Part shown: in pieces, positions 56,534 to 64,000 of the stretch
How the letters are laid out: every line of letters starts with the position of its first letter
How positions within the stretch are numbered: the first letter of the stretch is position 1
Source of the DNA: Gammaproteobacteria bacterium
GTDB lineage: Bacteria; Pseudomonadota; Gammaproteobacteria; HK1
Assembly (NCBI GenBank): GCA_012103455.1
Contig: WLWT01000001.1
Coordinates: forward strand, 1-64,000
Reading direction: 5' to 3'
Length of the DNA: 64,000 nucleotides
The notes under the pieces: model-generated
What the model saw: only the letters and a program-made list of their open reading frames with translations
The model's database searches: none
Told to the model about the DNA's origin: nothing
Made by a program: the position numbers and the translations under genes

Positions 56534-59035
56534 ATGTGGCGATGGATATCAGTCGCAGTACTAGCACTGGCAGCTCACAATGCTGGCGCCGGGTTCGATG
56601 ACGCGATAGCGGCGTATAAACGCGGGGACATCAAGGAGGCCGTGGTTGGGCTTCGTGCCGCTGCTGAGCAGGGCCACACGGACGCGCCTTACATCTTGGG
56701 TTACATCTATTTCCACGGCGACGGCATCGCCACCGATGATGTGGAGGCGGCGAAGTGGTTTCGCCTGGCCGCCAAAAAAGGCGATGCCGAGGCCCAATAC
56801 TACTCAGGCCTCATGTATGAAAAAGGCCGTGGTGTACCGGTCGATATGCCTAAGGCTTTGCGATGGTACCGCCAGGCGGCGCGGCAGGGAAACGCGGACG
56901 CCGCGCACAATCTAGGGTTCATGCTCAGCAACGGCGAGGGTGTGGCCGCCGACGATGAAGCCGCCGTGCAGTGGTTTAGGCGCGCGGCGGAGCGCGATCA
57001 TGCCGGTGGGCAGGCTAGATTGGGCGCCCTGTACGCTCTTGGCCGGGGGGTGAAAGTCGATGACGATGAGGCGATCAAATGGCTGCGTCTGGGCGCCGAG
57101 CAAGGTGACGCCGGCGCCCAGTACAATCTAGGCATGATGTACGCCCTAGGCAGAAGTGTGTCTAAAGACGACGTGGAGGCGGTGAAGTGGTTTCGAAAAG
57201 CCGCCGAACAAGGCGATGCGGCGGCCCAGGACCGGATCGGGGTCAGCTATGTTCTGGGTTGGGGGGTACCGGTTGACTATGCCGAGGCGGCGAAGTGGTT
57301 CCGCCTGGCCGCGGCGCAAGGGCAGGCAGCGGCGCAAGCTACTCTAGGTACCTTGTATGCTAAGGGTGATGGGGTGCCGGTGGACTACGCCGAAGCACTC
57401 AAGTGGTTCGAAGCTGCGGCCAAGCAAGGCAACTCCGATGCGCAGTACAGCTTAGGTCTGATGTATGCCGAGGGTAACGGGGTAGCAGCGGACGATGCGG
57501 AAGCGGCACGCTGGTACCGCCGGGCGGCGGAGCGGGATAACACCGCTGCACAGATACAACTGGCGTTTATGTACGAACAGGGCCGCGGCGTAGAAGCTGA
57601 TGTTACCGAGGCGGGCCGGTGGTTCCTGCGTGCGGCCTTGCTGGGCGATGCCGAAGCGCAGTTCAACGCAGGGCTCCTGTATGCCAACGGTAACGGCGTT
57701 AGCACTGATCCTAGCAGGGCGGTGGAATGGTTTAAGCGGGCGGCTGAACAAGGTCACGCCGATGCGCAATGGCAGTTGGGGGCGATGTACATTCTAGGTA
57801 CGGGGGTGGAACTCGATTATGCCGAGGCGGCCAAGTGGTACCGGTTAGCCGCCGAGCAAGGCCACTTAGAAGCGCAGACCAGGCTTGGTGTTATGTATAC
57901 CAACGGCAACGGGGTGGAAGCCGACCGGGCGCAGGCGTTGCGGTGGCTGCGCCTGGCTGCGGAGCAAGGTGGCACTACCGCGCAAGATTTACTGGATACT
58001 ATGCAAGCCTCCGGCCCGGCAGTAGCGGCGAAACGGCAGCGGACCTTGAGCCAGTTGCTGCAAGCGGCGGAAAAAGGCGAAACCGGCGCGCAAATCAAAC
58101 TGGGCAATATGTTCGCGCGCGGCACGGGCGTACCAGTGAATCACGCGGAGGCGGCGAAGTGGTATCGGCTAGCGGCGCAAAGCGGCGATAGCCGGGGGCA
58201 GTACAACCTGGGTAATGTGTACCGTCTTGGCAAAGGTGTGGCTGCTGACGATGCCGCGGCGGTGAAATGGTACCGGTTAGCTGCCGAGCAAGGGAATGCG
58301 GGTGCGCAAACCAACTTGGGCGTCATGTTGCAAAATGGCCGTGGCGTTCCCGCTGATGACGAGGCGGCGGCGAAGTGGTACCGTCTGGCGGCCGCGCAGG
58401 GCTACGCGCTTGCACAATTCAACCTGGGGGTGATGTTCGCGAACGGCGATGGCGTACCCAAGGACAATGTTGAAGCATATGCTTGGTTCAGTTTGGCCCA
58501 TGCGGAAGGGGACGCGGGGGCCGAGAAAGCCTTAGAAGTAATCCGCGAACTGCTGACGCCGAACAAGCTCGAAATGGCGCAGGCGCGGTCTCGTGAACTG
58601 AACGCGGAAATAGTCCACCGCCAGCCAACGCCGCAGGGCAGATCGCCATTGGCGCGGCCGGCTAAAGTTGCGGTGTCGCCGGCTCAAGTATCACCGGCCT
58701 TGAGGCTGTCAGCTCCGGCGGCACCCGCCTCGGCAGTGACGGCCAAGGACGCACCGGCTGGGGTCCCAACGGTTGAGGTCTCTACGGCCAAGGCTCCAAC
58801 GGTCAAGACTCCAACGGCCAAGGCTCCAACGGCTAAGGCTCCAACGGCCAAGACAGATAGACTGGTGCACCATATTCAGGTCGCGCTGGCCGATAAAGGA
58901 CTAGACCCAGGGCCTATTGATGGGGTGCTGGGAGAGAGCACTAGAGCGGCGATACGGGCGTATCAGCGCGGTGTCGGGATACCTGCAACCGGTGAGCCTA
59001 CGGTCGAGCTGCTGATGACCTTGATTTCGAACTGA
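56534..59035 (+). CDS. exported SEL1-repeat protein with C-terminal peptidoglycan-binding domain
   Basis: 833-residue protein. A signal peptide (residues 1-19, VAVLALAAHNAGA) is followed by about 17 SEL1/TPR-like repeats of 36 residues (pattern AQYNLGxMYxxGxGV..DxxEAxKWYRxAAEQG), one of them (around residue 480) degenerate. After an Ala/Pro-rich linker with KAPTA repeats (about 755-775) comes a PG_binding_1 domain (IQVALADKGLDPGPIDGVLG, STRAAIRAYQRGVG). SEL1 proteins are scaffolds for protein-protein contacts. This one is probably tethered to peptidoglycan in the periplasm. The partner is unknown. Confidence 0.92.
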   Translation: MWRWISVAVLALAAHNAGAGFDDAIAAYKRGDIKEAVVGLRAAAEQGHTDAPYILGYIYFHGDGIATDDVEAAKWFRLAAKKGDAEAQYYSGLMYEKGRGVPVDMPKALRWYRQAARQGNADAAHNLGFMLSNGEGVAADDEAAVQWFRRAAERDHAGGQARLGALYALGRGVKVDDDEAIKWLRLGAEQGDAGAQYNLGMMYALGRSVSKDDVEAVKWFRKAAEQGDAAAQDRIGVSYVLGWGVPVDYAEAAKWFRLAAAQGQAAAQATLGTLYAKGDGVPVDYAEALKWFEAAAKQGNSDAQYSLGLMYAEGNGVAADDAEAARWYRRAAERDNTAAQIQLAFMYEQGRGVEADVTEAGRWFLRAALLGDAEAQFNAGLLYANGNGVSTDPSRAVEWFKRAAEQGHADAQWQLGAMYILGTGVELDYAEAAKWYRLAAEQGHLEAQTRLGVMYTNGNGVEADRAQALRWLRLAAEQGGTTAQDLLDTMQASGPAVAAKRQRTLSQLLQAAEKGETGAQIKLGNMFARGTGVPVNHAEAAKWYRLAAQSGDSRGQYNLGNVYRLGKGVAADDAAAVKWYRLAAEQGNAGAQTNLGVMLQNGRGVPADDEAAAKWYRLAAAQGYALAQFNLGVMFANGDGVPKDNVEAYAWFSLAHAEGDAGAEKALEVIRELLTPNKLEMAQARSRELNAEIVHRQPTPQGRSPLARPAKVAVSPAQVSPALRLSAPAAPASAVTAKDAPAGVPTVEVSTAKAPTVKTPTAKAPTAKAPTAKTDRLVHHIQVALADKGLDPGPIDGVLGESTRAAIRAYQRGVGIPATGEPTVELLMTLISN
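58786..58854. repeat. 15-bp tandem repeats in the SEL1 gene linker
   Basis: Unit ggccaaggctccaac repeated four to five times with single-base changes, encoding KAPTA/KTPTA. Confidence 0.92.
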
Positions 59036-59347
59036 CAAGGTATGACCGGCAGCGGTGCGGTGGGCGGGTGCGGTGGATGTTTATGTTGTTGACGAGCCGA
59101 CCCGTACCGGTGACACTTCATCGATCACTCGATCATCCTTATTTGGAGATTCGATGAGCTATCGTGAGTAGCAGTGGCGTATTAGGCTCTGCGCTGGGCC
59201 TCTCAACCTAAGTAATTGATCACATTCGAGCAATTGCTCATATTGGGGCAGTCGATCATATTGTGCAGTTAGGGCGGAGGGTGCAGTTGGGTCGCAGGCG
59301 GGCTGTTGCCGCAGCCTCCCCCCACTTCGAGACTTAAGGATAGGTGA
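59036..59347. other. intergenic, direct-repeat-like sequence but no gene
   Basis: About 310 bases. The phrases gatcacattcgagcaattgc and gatcatattgtgcag show loose repetition of gatca(c/t)att, and gtgcagttggg also recurs (59262, 59281). No terminator of clear strength is seen after the SEL1 gene. Confidence 0.3.
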
Positions 59348-60580
59348 ATGTGCGTCACAGTCACCATACCGGAGAATCCAGTGACTAATAGTAGTCGAGT
59401 TGCGCTCTTTTTGTTGTGTATTTATGTAGGCAATGCGTATGGCGTTGACTTGCTAACTGTTAACGAGCAGCGGACACTGGATTCATTGAAACAGGAATTC
59501 AGCGTCGATGACATGCTGATCTCAGCGAATGACAGGCTGTCGTTGTACAACAAGAGAAAGCATGCACACGCCGATCTGTTAACCGAGATCGAGCTTAAAA
59601 AGACTAAATATCAAGAACTCATTGCGCAGTTGCCGGAGGTGATTCGGGCCAAAGGTAATGCGGTCTCCATGTATACGGAGATCGAAACCTTGGTCACTAC
59701 GGTGCAATCCTTGGAGGGCAAGGTAGAATCGGAGAGCCGGGCATTAAAGATCGACTACGAACTGATACAGGCCGAATACCGCAAGATTGAAAACGCCCGA
59801 GCTAACAAGAATGAGAGGTTGCTGGCACTGAAGGCCGAGATCACCAAGAGAATTGTCGATGATCTTGCCGGGTCCGGTAGCGCTCAGGCCAGGACCAGGG
59901 ACGGGACTGTTTCGTGCTCCAAGTTCAAAACGATGCTCGACTGTCTAAAGGACGCCAAGACCGCGGCCATGTCCCGTGAAGTGGAGAACGATCCGTTTAT
60001 AGACGACAAGAGCGTATTGCTGTCTTACGAAGTGCTCGATGCCACCATGAACCTGAGCGGTAACTTGAAGTACCGCGTCGAGATGGTGTTTAAACCTTCT
60101 TACAACAGTGAAATCGATGCACTGCTAAATGAAAAGCTGGGACTTAACTCCGCTGTAGTCAAGCTGATCAGCAATGTGGAGGCGGAATGGTTCATTGACG
60201 GTGTCAGGGTCGGAAAAGGAAAACAAATCAGTCAGAGTGTGCCTCTGGGCAGGCACATCATCGTGGCCTCTTATGGTTCCGATGCCCAATCGACCGTCGA
60301 GTTCATTCAAAGCAGCGGAGAATACCGGTATAACTTCGCTTCGGCGAAGAGAAGCGGGTGGGCAAAGCCGCGCAAGAAAAAACCCGCCCCCGCCCCTGTG
60401 GCCAGCAAACCCGTGGTTGGCAAACCCGTGGCCAGCAAAGATCAATCCAAGCCGGTGAAACGCACTCCGGTCGCCAGCGAAGACCTGCACTCCAAGTCAA
60501 ATCCTGTGCCGGCGATCAGCAAGCAAGAACCTAAGGCCCAAGCCGAAAAAGTTTGTTTTGGTAAGAACCGCTGTTACTGA
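59348..60580 (+). CDS. exported coiled-coil protein with PEGA-like segment
   Basis: 410 residues with no family I can name. A signal-type segment (SRVALFLLCIYVGNAYGVD, residues 15-33) is followed by a long coiled coil (about 40-185, e.g. LLTEIELKKTKYQELIAQLP). Next is a middle domain with two Cys (SCSKFKTMLDCLKDAK), and then a stretch like a PEGA domain (NVEAEWFIDGVRVGKGKQIS, VPLGRHIIVASYG), which typically serves surface or periplasmic scaffolds. The C-terminal 80 residues are Lys/Pro-rich with a KPVxxKPVASK repeat. A ribosome-binding site (aagga) lies before ATG 59348. Role unknown. Confidence 0.6.
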   Translation: MCVTVTIPENPVTNSSRVALFLLCIYVGNAYGVDLLTVNEQRTLDSLKQEFSVDDMLISANDRLSLYNKRKHAHADLLTEIELKKTKYQELIAQLPEVIRAKGNAVSMYTEIETLVTTVQSLEGKVESESRALKIDYELIQAEYRKIENARANKNERLLALKAEITKRIVDDLAGSGSAQARTRDGTVSCSKFKTMLDCLKDAKTAAMSREVENDPFIDDKSVLLSYEVLDATMNLSGNLKYRVEMVFKPSYNSEIDALLNEKLGLNSAVVKLISNVEAEWFIDGVRVGKGKQISQSVPLGRHIIVASYGSDAQSTVEFIQSSGEYRYNFASAKRSGWAKPRKKKPAPAPVASKPVVGKPVASKDQSKPVKRTPVASEDLHSKSNPVPAISKQEPKAQAEKVCFGKNRCY

Positions 60581-60592
60581 GTTCCTATCTAT

Positions 60593-60736
60593 AGGGCACC
60601 TCTAACAATGCACTTTTTCCGCGATTGCGGCGTCAGCTCCGTGCTCGAATCCTCAGGTATCACCTATACACTGCGGTTCTGCGCGCGGTGCTTCCTTGCA
60701 CTCACGAAAAAATGACTATTTTTAGAGGCGCCCTAT
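60593..60736 (+). repeat. ~143-bp repeat (MITE-like), complete copy
   Basis: Starts agggcacctctaacaatgca and ends tttttagaggcgccct. The two ends are imperfect inverted repeats of about 20 bp. The interior matches 26628-26770. It is flanked by ctat/atag, which may be the target sequence. It carries no gene and lies between the coiled-coil gene and the SCO1 gene. Confidence 0.75.
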
Positions 60737-60773
60737 AGGACTAGAAGAGGGCAGGACAAGGAGAGCTATAGTT

Positions 60774-61355
60774 ATGACCAATAAGAAATTCGTGCTTGTT
60801 TGGGCGTTGGCGCTAAGCTTCAGCCTGTCAATTCTAGGCGTGGCACGGGTGTCTCACGCCGGGGAATCGGCTGCTAGCAGTTACTTTACCGATGTTCAAT
60901 TGGTCAATCAGTTCGGTAAGCCGATGCGGCTGTATACGGACTTACTCGAAAATAAAATCGTCATCATCTCAACATTTTTTACCCGCTGTCAGGGCAGTTG
61001 CCCGGTTATCAACGGAAAGTTGGCTGTGCTTCGCAACGCTTACACGACGCGGTTGGATAAGGACGTTCATATCATTTCAATCACCAACGATCCCGACTAC
61101 GACACACCGCAACGCATAGCTGAGTACGCCCGGCGCTTCAAGGCCCAAGCCGGTTGGTATTTCCTCTCCGGTTCGGTTGACGATGTTAATTTCGCCAATT
61201 ACAAACTTGGCCAATATGTCCAAGAACCGGCGGCCCATAGAGATGTGATCATCATGGGCAACGAGCGGTCCGGGCTGTGGAAAAAAATTAACGGCAAAGC
61301 GGCCATAGATGCCATCAAAGTATCGTTTGACGAAGTGCTAAACGACGCCAATTGA
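60774..61355 (+). CDS. SCO1/SenC-family copper/thiol protein
   Basis: SCO proteins are thioredoxin-fold membrane proteins that deliver copper to, or reduce thiols in, cytochrome c oxidase. The 193-residue product has an N-terminal anchor (VLVWALALSFSLSILGV), the metal/thiol motif C72-x3-C76 (CQGSC in FFTRCQGSCPVIN) and a later conserved-type His (AAHRD). The region ITNDPDYDTPQRIAEYARRF matches the family. It is followed convergently by the cytochrome c gene, so copper/haem chemistry is clustered here. Confidence 0.9.
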   Translation: MTNKKFVLVWALALSFSLSILGVARVSHAGESAASSYFTDVQLVNQFGKPMRLYTDLLENKIVIISTFFTRCQGSCPVINGKLAVLRNAYTTRLDKDVHIISITNDPDYDTPQRIAEYARRFKAQAGWYFLSGSVDDVNFANYKLGQYVQEPAAHRDVIIMGNERSGLWKKINGKAAIDAIKVSFDEVLNDAN

Positions 61356-61377
61356 TCGGCTCTACTCGATAGGCTCG

Positions 61378-61917
61378 CTACTGCGGTTCGGGCGGTGGCC
61401 GTGCGTGGCCCGCCCCTGACGGTTGCAAGCCTGACGCTTGCAAGTTGCCGCCTAGCCGTTGCAGGTAGGCAAATAAATGATCGAAATCGGTCAGTGAGAT
61501 CTGAAAGCGGGGCATCACTGGGTTCAGGGGATTGCGCGCCGGGTCCAATCCGCGCGTGAGCGCATCGCGTAGCGCGCGTTTGGTGTATGGACCACGCGTG
61601 CGCTTCGCGGTGTCATGTGGTTTTGTCAACGTTTGCCAACGGATATCCGGTACGTCGATACCGCCCTCGGAACCGCCACGGCCATCAGCACCGTGGCACG
61701 CGGCGCACGGAAATGCACGGCCCGCAAGGGGGGCTGGCGAATACGGGAGCTTCACCATAAAAGGATAACCGGATGACGTGCGGCCTTCCTGGTAAATCAA
61801 GCGCCCGCGTTGTTCGGCATCAGTGAGCGGCGCACCGGCAAGCTCGCCAATCAAGAATGAAATCAATATTCCTAGGATAGCGGATCGTGTTGCCGCTATC
61901 GCTGCGGGCCGGTGCAT
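61378..61917 (-). CDS. cytochrome c-like protein
   Basis: 179-residue exported monohaem cytochrome: hydrophobic N terminus (ILGILISFLIGELAGAP), haem site CAACHGADGRGG near residue 70, and a C-terminal region with a possible Met ligand (NPVMPRFQISLTDFDHLFAY). The Pro-rich tail is unusual. The start codon overlaps the end of the upstream glycosyltransferase gene by 22 bases. It faces the SCO1 gene. The electron partner is unknown. Confidence 0.82.
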   Translation of the reverse strand: MHRPAAIAATRSAILGILISFLIGELAGAPLTDAEQRGRLIYQEGRTSSGYPFMVKLPYSPAPLAGRAFPCAACHGADGRGGSEGGIDVPDIRWQTLTKPHDTAKRTRGPYTKRALRDALTRGLDPARNPLNPVMPRFQISLTDFDHLFAYLQRLGGNLQASGLQPSGAGHARPPPEPQ

Positions 61918-63197
61918 AACACGGTTTCGCGCTGGTCCAACATATCTTCGAAGATGCTATCCCACCGGGCCGCGATGTTGTCCCATTGGTAGTCGGGGCG
62001 GGTCGCCGTCCGGCGGGAACGGGCCGATAAGGAATCCAGTTCCGCTGGGTTTTGGTAAAGCTGATCGAGCGCACGGGCGACTTCTGCCGGTGCCACCATA
62101 TGACCTTCGGTCAAAAAATGTTCCGAGGTAAAAGTGACCGCGGGTTCCAGCAGGGCAGCCGAGCCAGCCCATAACTCCTGGCAGGCGCTATGATGGGGAA
62201 CCACCTGCGCCGCGCCCGTAGCGGCGTGTTCGAAACTGACTAAGCCCCAACCTTCGCCGATCGATGTGTTGAGTCCCACGTCGCAGGCGTTATAGATGCA
62301 GTTCAACACATCGTCGGGTACAGCGTATAAATAGTGGGTATCGGAGGTGAGGATCAAACGATCTTCGATGCCATACCGGCGTGCCAGCGATATCACATTC
62401 CAACCGCAGTCCTGCACCCCCATGTGCAGATAAAGCTTCACGTTATCCGGTTTGTCTGCGGCGAAGTCGGCAAAGCCCCGCAGCGTGATATCGACCCGTT
62501 TGCGCGGTTGATTGCGGTTGCCATTTAGAACGATGAAGGCATCGTCTAGCGCTTCATTGCGAAACAGCCGCCGGCGCGCCAGTACCCGCCCTGGCATTCC
62601 ATCCTCCTCGGGAATAGGGTAAAACGCGCCAGTATCCACCCCGTGGGGAATGATATGCATGGGCATGTCTTGCGCAGCGGGGTCCTCTAAGCGCGCAAAA
62701 GCCTCGCGCATGGTGCACCTGCCGAACTCGGTGTAGACCACCATTGCATCCAAGCGGTTAACGCCCCGCACTAAATGAGGCTCCAAAGGCGCCGCGTCTA
62801 CCGGGCAGTAAGCCAGGGTTTTATAGGACTTAGTCTCATCTTGCAATGCATCCAGGTACGAGCCCACTATCCATACATCGTTAACGAAGAACAACAGCTC
62901 CGGCTCGATGTCATCAATGAGTTGGGGTAATTTCTCCCGGCCCAGATAATCGCCATCCACTCCTGCGGGATACATGGTCCATGGGTGGGAGTGTTCCTGG
63001 TTGCCATAGTTGATGGCGAAGTGATGAAACTCGTAACGCTCGCACAAGGGGCCTAGAATGCTGTGAACCACGCGCGAAAAACCGGTCGCCACTAATCCGT
63101 CGCCTACAACTATTATCTTGGGTTTGGCTATTATCTTGGGTTTGGCTATTATCTCGGGTTTGGTTACGGCTTTAGGTTTGGCGCCTTTGGTCATCAT
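61896..63197 (-). CDS. GT4-type glycosyltransferase
   Basis: Retaining glycosyltransferase of the GT-B fold, 433 residues from ATG 63197. The body has the GT4 features IIPHGVDTGAFYP, LNGNRNQPRKRVDITLRGF and the C-terminal donor motif NTSIGEGWGLVSFEHAATG (E-x7-E type). The first ~30 residues are a repeat (KPKIIAKPKIIAKPKIIVV) from 18-bp DNA repeats, extending the first strand. ATG 63197 overlaps the upstream nucleotidyltransferase stop by four bases. The sugar and acceptor are unknown. Confidence 0.9.
   Translation of the reverse strand: MMTKGAKPKAVTKPEIIAKPKIIAKPKIIVVGDGLVATGFSRVVHSILGPLCERYEFHHFAINYGNQEHSHPWTMYPAGVDGDYLGREKLPQLIDDIEPELLFFVNDVWIVGSYLDALQDETKSYKTLAYCPVDAAPLEPHLVRGVNRLDAMVVYTEFGRCTMREAFARLEDPAAQDMPMHIIPHGVDTGAFYPIPEEDGMPGRVLARRRLFRNEALDDAFIVLNGNRNQPRKRVDITLRGFADFAADKPDNVKLYLHMGVQDCGWNVISLARRYGIEDRLILTSDTHYLYAVPDDVLNCIYNACDVGLNTSIGEGWGLVSFEHAATGAAQVVPHHSACQELWAGSAALLEPAVTFTSEHFLTEGHMVAPAEVARALDQLYQNPAELDSLSARSRRTATRPDYQWDNIAARWDSIFEDMLDQRETVLCTGPQR
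63111..63182. repeat. four 18-bp tandem repeats at the glycosyltransferase N terminus
   Basis: Unit tattatcttgggtttggc, two exact copies and two variants. It encodes the IAKPKI repeats on the minus strand. Confidence 0.93.
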
Positions 63198-64000
63198 ACT
63201 CTCCAAGGCGCGGGGTTTAGATACGATACTGTATACAGATCCAATGAATCAGCCCACTGCACGAAACCCGGGGTTAATCGGGCGCGTTGTGTTTGCCGCA
63301 ATCTGGCCGTGAGTTCACTTGGGAAATAACGTTCCAGCAATACCAACGGAGCATAGCTTGCGCGGGCGTCCATGTTCTGCACCAGGTGTTGCGGGGTTTT
63401 CAATAGCGGCACCAACCGGGCCATATCCAATAATTGAAGCAGGCGAAAATTGTTGTGCAGTATGTGATGGGTGCCGTGTAACAACAGATAGCCCCAGAGA
63501 TCATCCACATCCATTAACCAGGCGTTGCACCCGGCCAGCGTGCTCTTGTACGCACCCGCCCATACTTGTTCGGTGATATCCACCGGATCATCCACCAGCT
63601 TCTCGACGCAGCGCGGATGCACTTCCAAAATGCGCGGGTTGTCGGGGTGCTCCGAGGTCTCATCGACTATTTGCATATTGTCCGGCCGTTGAAACTTGGT
63701 ATGTTTCCAGCCCCCAAAGCCCCGCGCATATCCAAGCTCGGCCAGCAGGCTGGCTGCGGTGTCGAGGTCGCAGGCGTCAATCAACAGATCGATGTCGTTC
63801 ATTGGCCGCGAACCGATGTCTTGATACACCCGTTCACCGATGGCCAGTCCTTTCATGGCCATCACCTGAACGCCGCGCCCTTCAAACAGCATCAATATAT
63901 CCGCCAGCTCCACCGCCATGCGCGAAATGCGCGCGTGATTGTTCGTGTACTGGTGGGCGAGCCAGTCACGCATCCGTGCCGGCCACACGCTGGCGGACGG
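63194..64000 (-). CDS. nucleotidyltransferase-family protein, 5' end outside window
   Basis: The family has the minimal nucleotidyltransferase pattern: a helix before the Gly-Ser-type motif (VMAMKGLAIGERVYQDIGSR), then MNDIDLLIDACDLD with the metal-binding acids. The C-terminal part is HWGTHHxLH-like (LLLHGTHHILHNNFRLLQLL). This fits the uncharacterised nucleotidyltransferase group found in polysaccharide and natural-product gene sets. The frame is open to the window edge, so the first residues are not seen. It is coupled (ATGA) to the glycosyltransferase gene, suggesting joint work in making a surface glycan. Confidence 0.75.
   Translation of the reverse strand, partial: PSASVWPARMRDWLAHQYTNNHARISRMAVELADILMLFEGRGVQVMAMKGLAIGERVYQDIGSRPMNDIDLLIDACDLDTAASLLAELGYARGFGGWKHTKFQRPDNMQIVDETSEHPDNPRILEVHPRCVEKLVDDPVDITEQVWAGAYKSTLAGCNAWLMDVDDLWGYLLLHGTHHILHNNFRLLQLLDMARLVPLLKTPQHLVQNMDARASYAPLVLLERYFPSELTARLRQTQRARLTPGFVQWADSLDLYTVSYLNPAPWRV

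Overview
The window looks like a contig from a GC-rich gammaproteobacterium with a heavy load of insertion sequences and many decaying genes. The block 7.7-13.0 kb keeps the order (leuS)-lptE-holA-proA-nadD-rsfS-rlmH-maf, and the leuS-lptE-holA-nadD-rsfS-rlmH part is typical of Gammaproteobacteria. I cannot name the genus. AT-rich mobile DNA alternates with GC-rich chromosomal genes.

1-7.7 kb is an accessory region. It holds two different IS630-type elements, an IS5-type element, two copies of the 5' part of a group II intron (one with a ruined reverse transcriptase), and small toxin-antitoxin modules (HicBA, PIN/antitoxin). These are separated by palindromes that look like integron attC sites, although no integrase is visible. 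The region ends abruptly in the last ~45 codons of leuS. 7.9-13.0 kb carries the housekeeping genes listed above.

13.1-22.3 kb is a PQQ locus: an acyl-CoA synthetase, a small PqqA-position ORF, pqqD and pqqE; an inward-facing five-gene ABC transporter operon of the kind found with PQQ-dependent alcohol dehydrogenases; then pqqB and pqqC. No quinoprotein dehydrogenase lies in the window. queE and a small cytochrome c follow, then an IS4 element and a decayed transposase gene.

26.9-40.3 kb (minus strand) holds a DUF4956 membrane protein and a long operon. In transcription order the operon encodes an oversized flotillin with five 44-residue repeats, two CoxG-like SRPBCC proteins, the FAD, 2Fe-2S and (split) molybdopterin subunits of a xanthine-dehydrogenase-family enzyme, a MoxR/CoxD ATPase, a CoxE-like VWA protein, and an SMP-30/isochorismatase fusion. 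An IS630 copy sits between the FAD and 2Fe-2S genes. A remnant of a PEP-hydrolase-like gene lies upstream, cut by an IS5 end. This operon is the most unusual system in the window and is probably a catabolic Mo-hydroxylase pathway with its maturation and membrane-scaffold proteins.

40.3-52.1 kb is an IS graveyard (IS5, ISKra4 and IS3 pieces) around a two-partner secretion/contact-inhibition locus: ialB, a broken tpsB, a 2114-residue tpsA with a toxin-like C terminus, and a putative immunity gene. 52.1-64 kb carries a WGR protein, arsenite oxidase (aioB, aioA), a 17-repeat SEL1 protein, a coiled-coil envelope protein, an SCO1 homologue, a cytochrome c, a glycosyltransferase and a nucleotidyltransferase running off the edge.

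A theme across the chromosomal genes is the presence of 15- or 18-bp in-frame tandem repeats at protein termini and linkers in at least seven genes.
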